In this document: positions 6,857-8,060 of the stretch, piece after piece
Position numbering within the stretch: position 1 is the stretch's first letter
Layout of the letters: each line of letters starts with the position of its first letter
NCBI GenBank assembly: GCA_017397605.1
Contig: JAFQII010000047.1
Coordinates: 1 to 8,060, forward strand
Origin: Clostridia bacterium
GTDB lineage: Bacteria; Bacillota; Clostridia; Oscillospirales; CAG-382
Direction: 5' to 3'
DNA: 8,060 nucleotides
Notes under the pieces: generated by a model
The model's input: the letters and a program-made list of their open reading frames with translations, nothing else
Told to the model about the DNA's origin: nothing
Databases searched by the model: none
Position numbers and translations under genes: made by a program

Positions 6857-8060
6857 TTATTTCTTGCCGTCTACAAGAGCCTGCACCTTGATCGGGAGAC
6901 CGTAGAGGTTGATAAAGCCTGCAGAATCTCTCTGGTCGTAATCGCTCTCGCCAAACGTTGCGATTTCCTCACTGTACAAGGAGTAAGGACTCCATACGCC
7001 TGCATTGATCATGTTGCCCTTATAAAGCTTGAGACGAACTTTGCCGGTGACCTTCTCCTGCGTCTTGTCAACAAAAGCACTGAGTGCTTCGCGCAAAGGA
7101 GTGAACCACTGACCGTTATAAACAAGCTCCGCAAAGGTGATCGAAAGCTTTTGCTTTTCATGCATGGTCATTTTGTCAAGGCAAATGCTCTCGAGAACGC
7201 TGTGCGCTTTGTAGAGGATCGTTCCGCCGGGAGTCTCATAGACGCCGCGGCATTTCATACCGACAAGACGGTTTTCGACAATATCAAGGAGTCCGATACC
7301 GTTTTTGCCGCCGATCTCATTAAGCGCAAGAATGATCTCTTTTGCAGACATCTGCTTGTCATCCAGTGCAACCGGGATGCCTTTTTCAAACGTCAAGGTA
7401 ACATAGGTAGGCGTATCAGGTGCCTGGATGGGAGAAACGCCCATTTCCAAAAAGCCGGGCTTTTCGTAAAGCGGCTCATTGCCGGTATCCTCGAGATCCA
7501 TACCCTCGTGAGAAAGATGCCAAAGGTTTTTGTCCTTGGAATAGTTTGTCTCGCGGTTGATCTTGAGAGGAATGTTATGCGCCTCGGCATAATCGATTTC
7601 TTCCTCGCGGGATTTGATATCCCACTCGCGCCAGGGAGCAATGATCGGCATATTAGGCGCAAAATGTTTGATCGTCAGTTCAAAACGAACCTGGTCGTTG
7701 CCCTTGCCCGTGCATCCGTGGCAGATTGCGTCTGCACCTTCCTTGAGAGCGATGTCAACAAGTCCTTTTGCAATACAGGGTCTTGCATGACTGGTGCCGA
7801 GAAGATACTCCTCGTATACCGCGCCTGCTTTCATAGTCGGAATGATGTATTCATCAACATACTCATCGGTCAGATCCAAAACATAGAGTTTAGACGCACC
7901 GGTTTTGAGTGCTTTTTCTTCCAAGCCCTCAAGCTCATCTGCCTGGCCGACATTGCCCGAAACAGCGATAACCTCGCAGTTATTGTAGTTCTCTTTCAAC
8001 CACGGAATGATAATAGAGGTATCCAGACCACCCGAATATGCCAATACGACTTTTTTGATA
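6857..8060 (-). CDS. argG: Argininosuccinate synthase, 5' end cut by the window edge
   Basis: This ATP-pyrophosphatase family enzyme joins citrulline and aspartate with ATP to form argininosuccinate. About 400 residues are visible and, by family length, only a few N-terminal ones are missing. The frame is open to the window edge and reads [15 protein letters not shown], containing the PP-loop [18 protein letters not shown] is at visible residues 88-98, where many homologues have Leu or Phe in place of His. [13 protein letters not shown] (114-126) is the citrulline/aspartate-binding region. NLWHLSHEG and [12 protein letters not shown] are standard for the clostridial style of this family. It ends in TAA at 6857-6859. 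A TTG at 8044 could be mistaken for the start but lies inside the first beta strand. As the first visible operon gene, its promoter and any arginine-responsive operator would lie outside the window. Confidence 0.97.
   Translation of the reverse strand, partial: IKKVVLAYSGGLDTSIIIPWLKENYNNCEVIAVSGNVGQADELEGLEEKALKTGASKLYVLDLTDEYVDEYIIPTMKAGAVYEEYLLGTSHARPCIAKGLVDIALKEGADAICHGCTGKGNDQVRFELTIKHFAPNMPIIAPWREWDIKSREEEIDYAEAHNIPLKINRETNYSKDKNLWHLSHEGMDLEDTGNEPLYEKPGFLEMGVSPIQAPDTPTYVTLTFEKGIPVALDDKQMSAKEIILALNEIGGKNGIGLLDIVENRLVGMKCRGVYETPGGTILYKAHSVLESICLDKMTMHEKQKLSITFAELVYNGQWFTPLREALSAFVDKTQEKVTGKVRLKLYKGNMINAGVWSPYSLYSEEIATFGESDYDQRDSAGFINLYGLPIKVQALVDGKK

Noticed and set aside
8042..8044. TTG as the argG start
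   Set aside because: The frame continues upstream as IKKVV, the conserved first strand, so the true start is beyond the window.

Overview
This window is almost entirely one minus-strand arginine biosynthesis operon. In transcription order (high to low coordinates) it reads argG (5' end cut by the window edge), argH, argC, argJ, argB, argD, argF. Gene spacing is tight: 76 nt between argG and argH, then 1, 13, 18, -4 and 12 nt, so one polycistronic message is very likely. The promoter and any ArgR operator must lie beyond position 8060. The seven products cover every step from N-acetylglutamate to arginine. ArgB phosphorylates, ArgC reduces, ArgD transaminates, ArgJ recycles the acetyl group, ArgF carbamoylates ornithine, and ArgG plus ArgH convert citrulline to arginine. 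No argA, argE or carAB is in view.

Region by region: 6857-8060 is argG without its first few codons. 6781-6856 is the only sizeable gap inside the operon and holds a perfect 9-bp stem-loop. 2351-6780 holds argH, argC, argJ and argB, all intact. 1188-2354 is argD, interrupted by one in-frame TAG at 1347-1349 after which the same frame continues as good ArgD sequence to a TAA. 186-1175 is argF. 97-177 holds two terminator-like hairpins. 3-95 looks like the C-terminal end of a convergent plus-strand gene of unknown function.

The gene order, strong GGAG-type ribosome binding sites, middling base composition and protein style (ArgG and ArgJ in particular) suggest a Firmicute of the class Clostridia, possibly an uncultured gut lineage. 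This is inference from family resemblance. Two enzymes are less usual forms for such an operon: ArgC is the short type 2 form, and ArgF resembles the ArcB / E. coli ArgI branch more than Bacillus ArgF.

I see no new biological system here. The observation most worth checking is the in-frame TAG in argD. It could be a nonsense mutation, a sequencing or assembly error, or amber readthrough/reassignment. None of the seven operon genes ends in TAG (six TAA, one TGA), which is compatible with reassignment but is weak evidence. That only one TAG occurs in about 2,580 codons argues against routine use of TAG as a sense codon.
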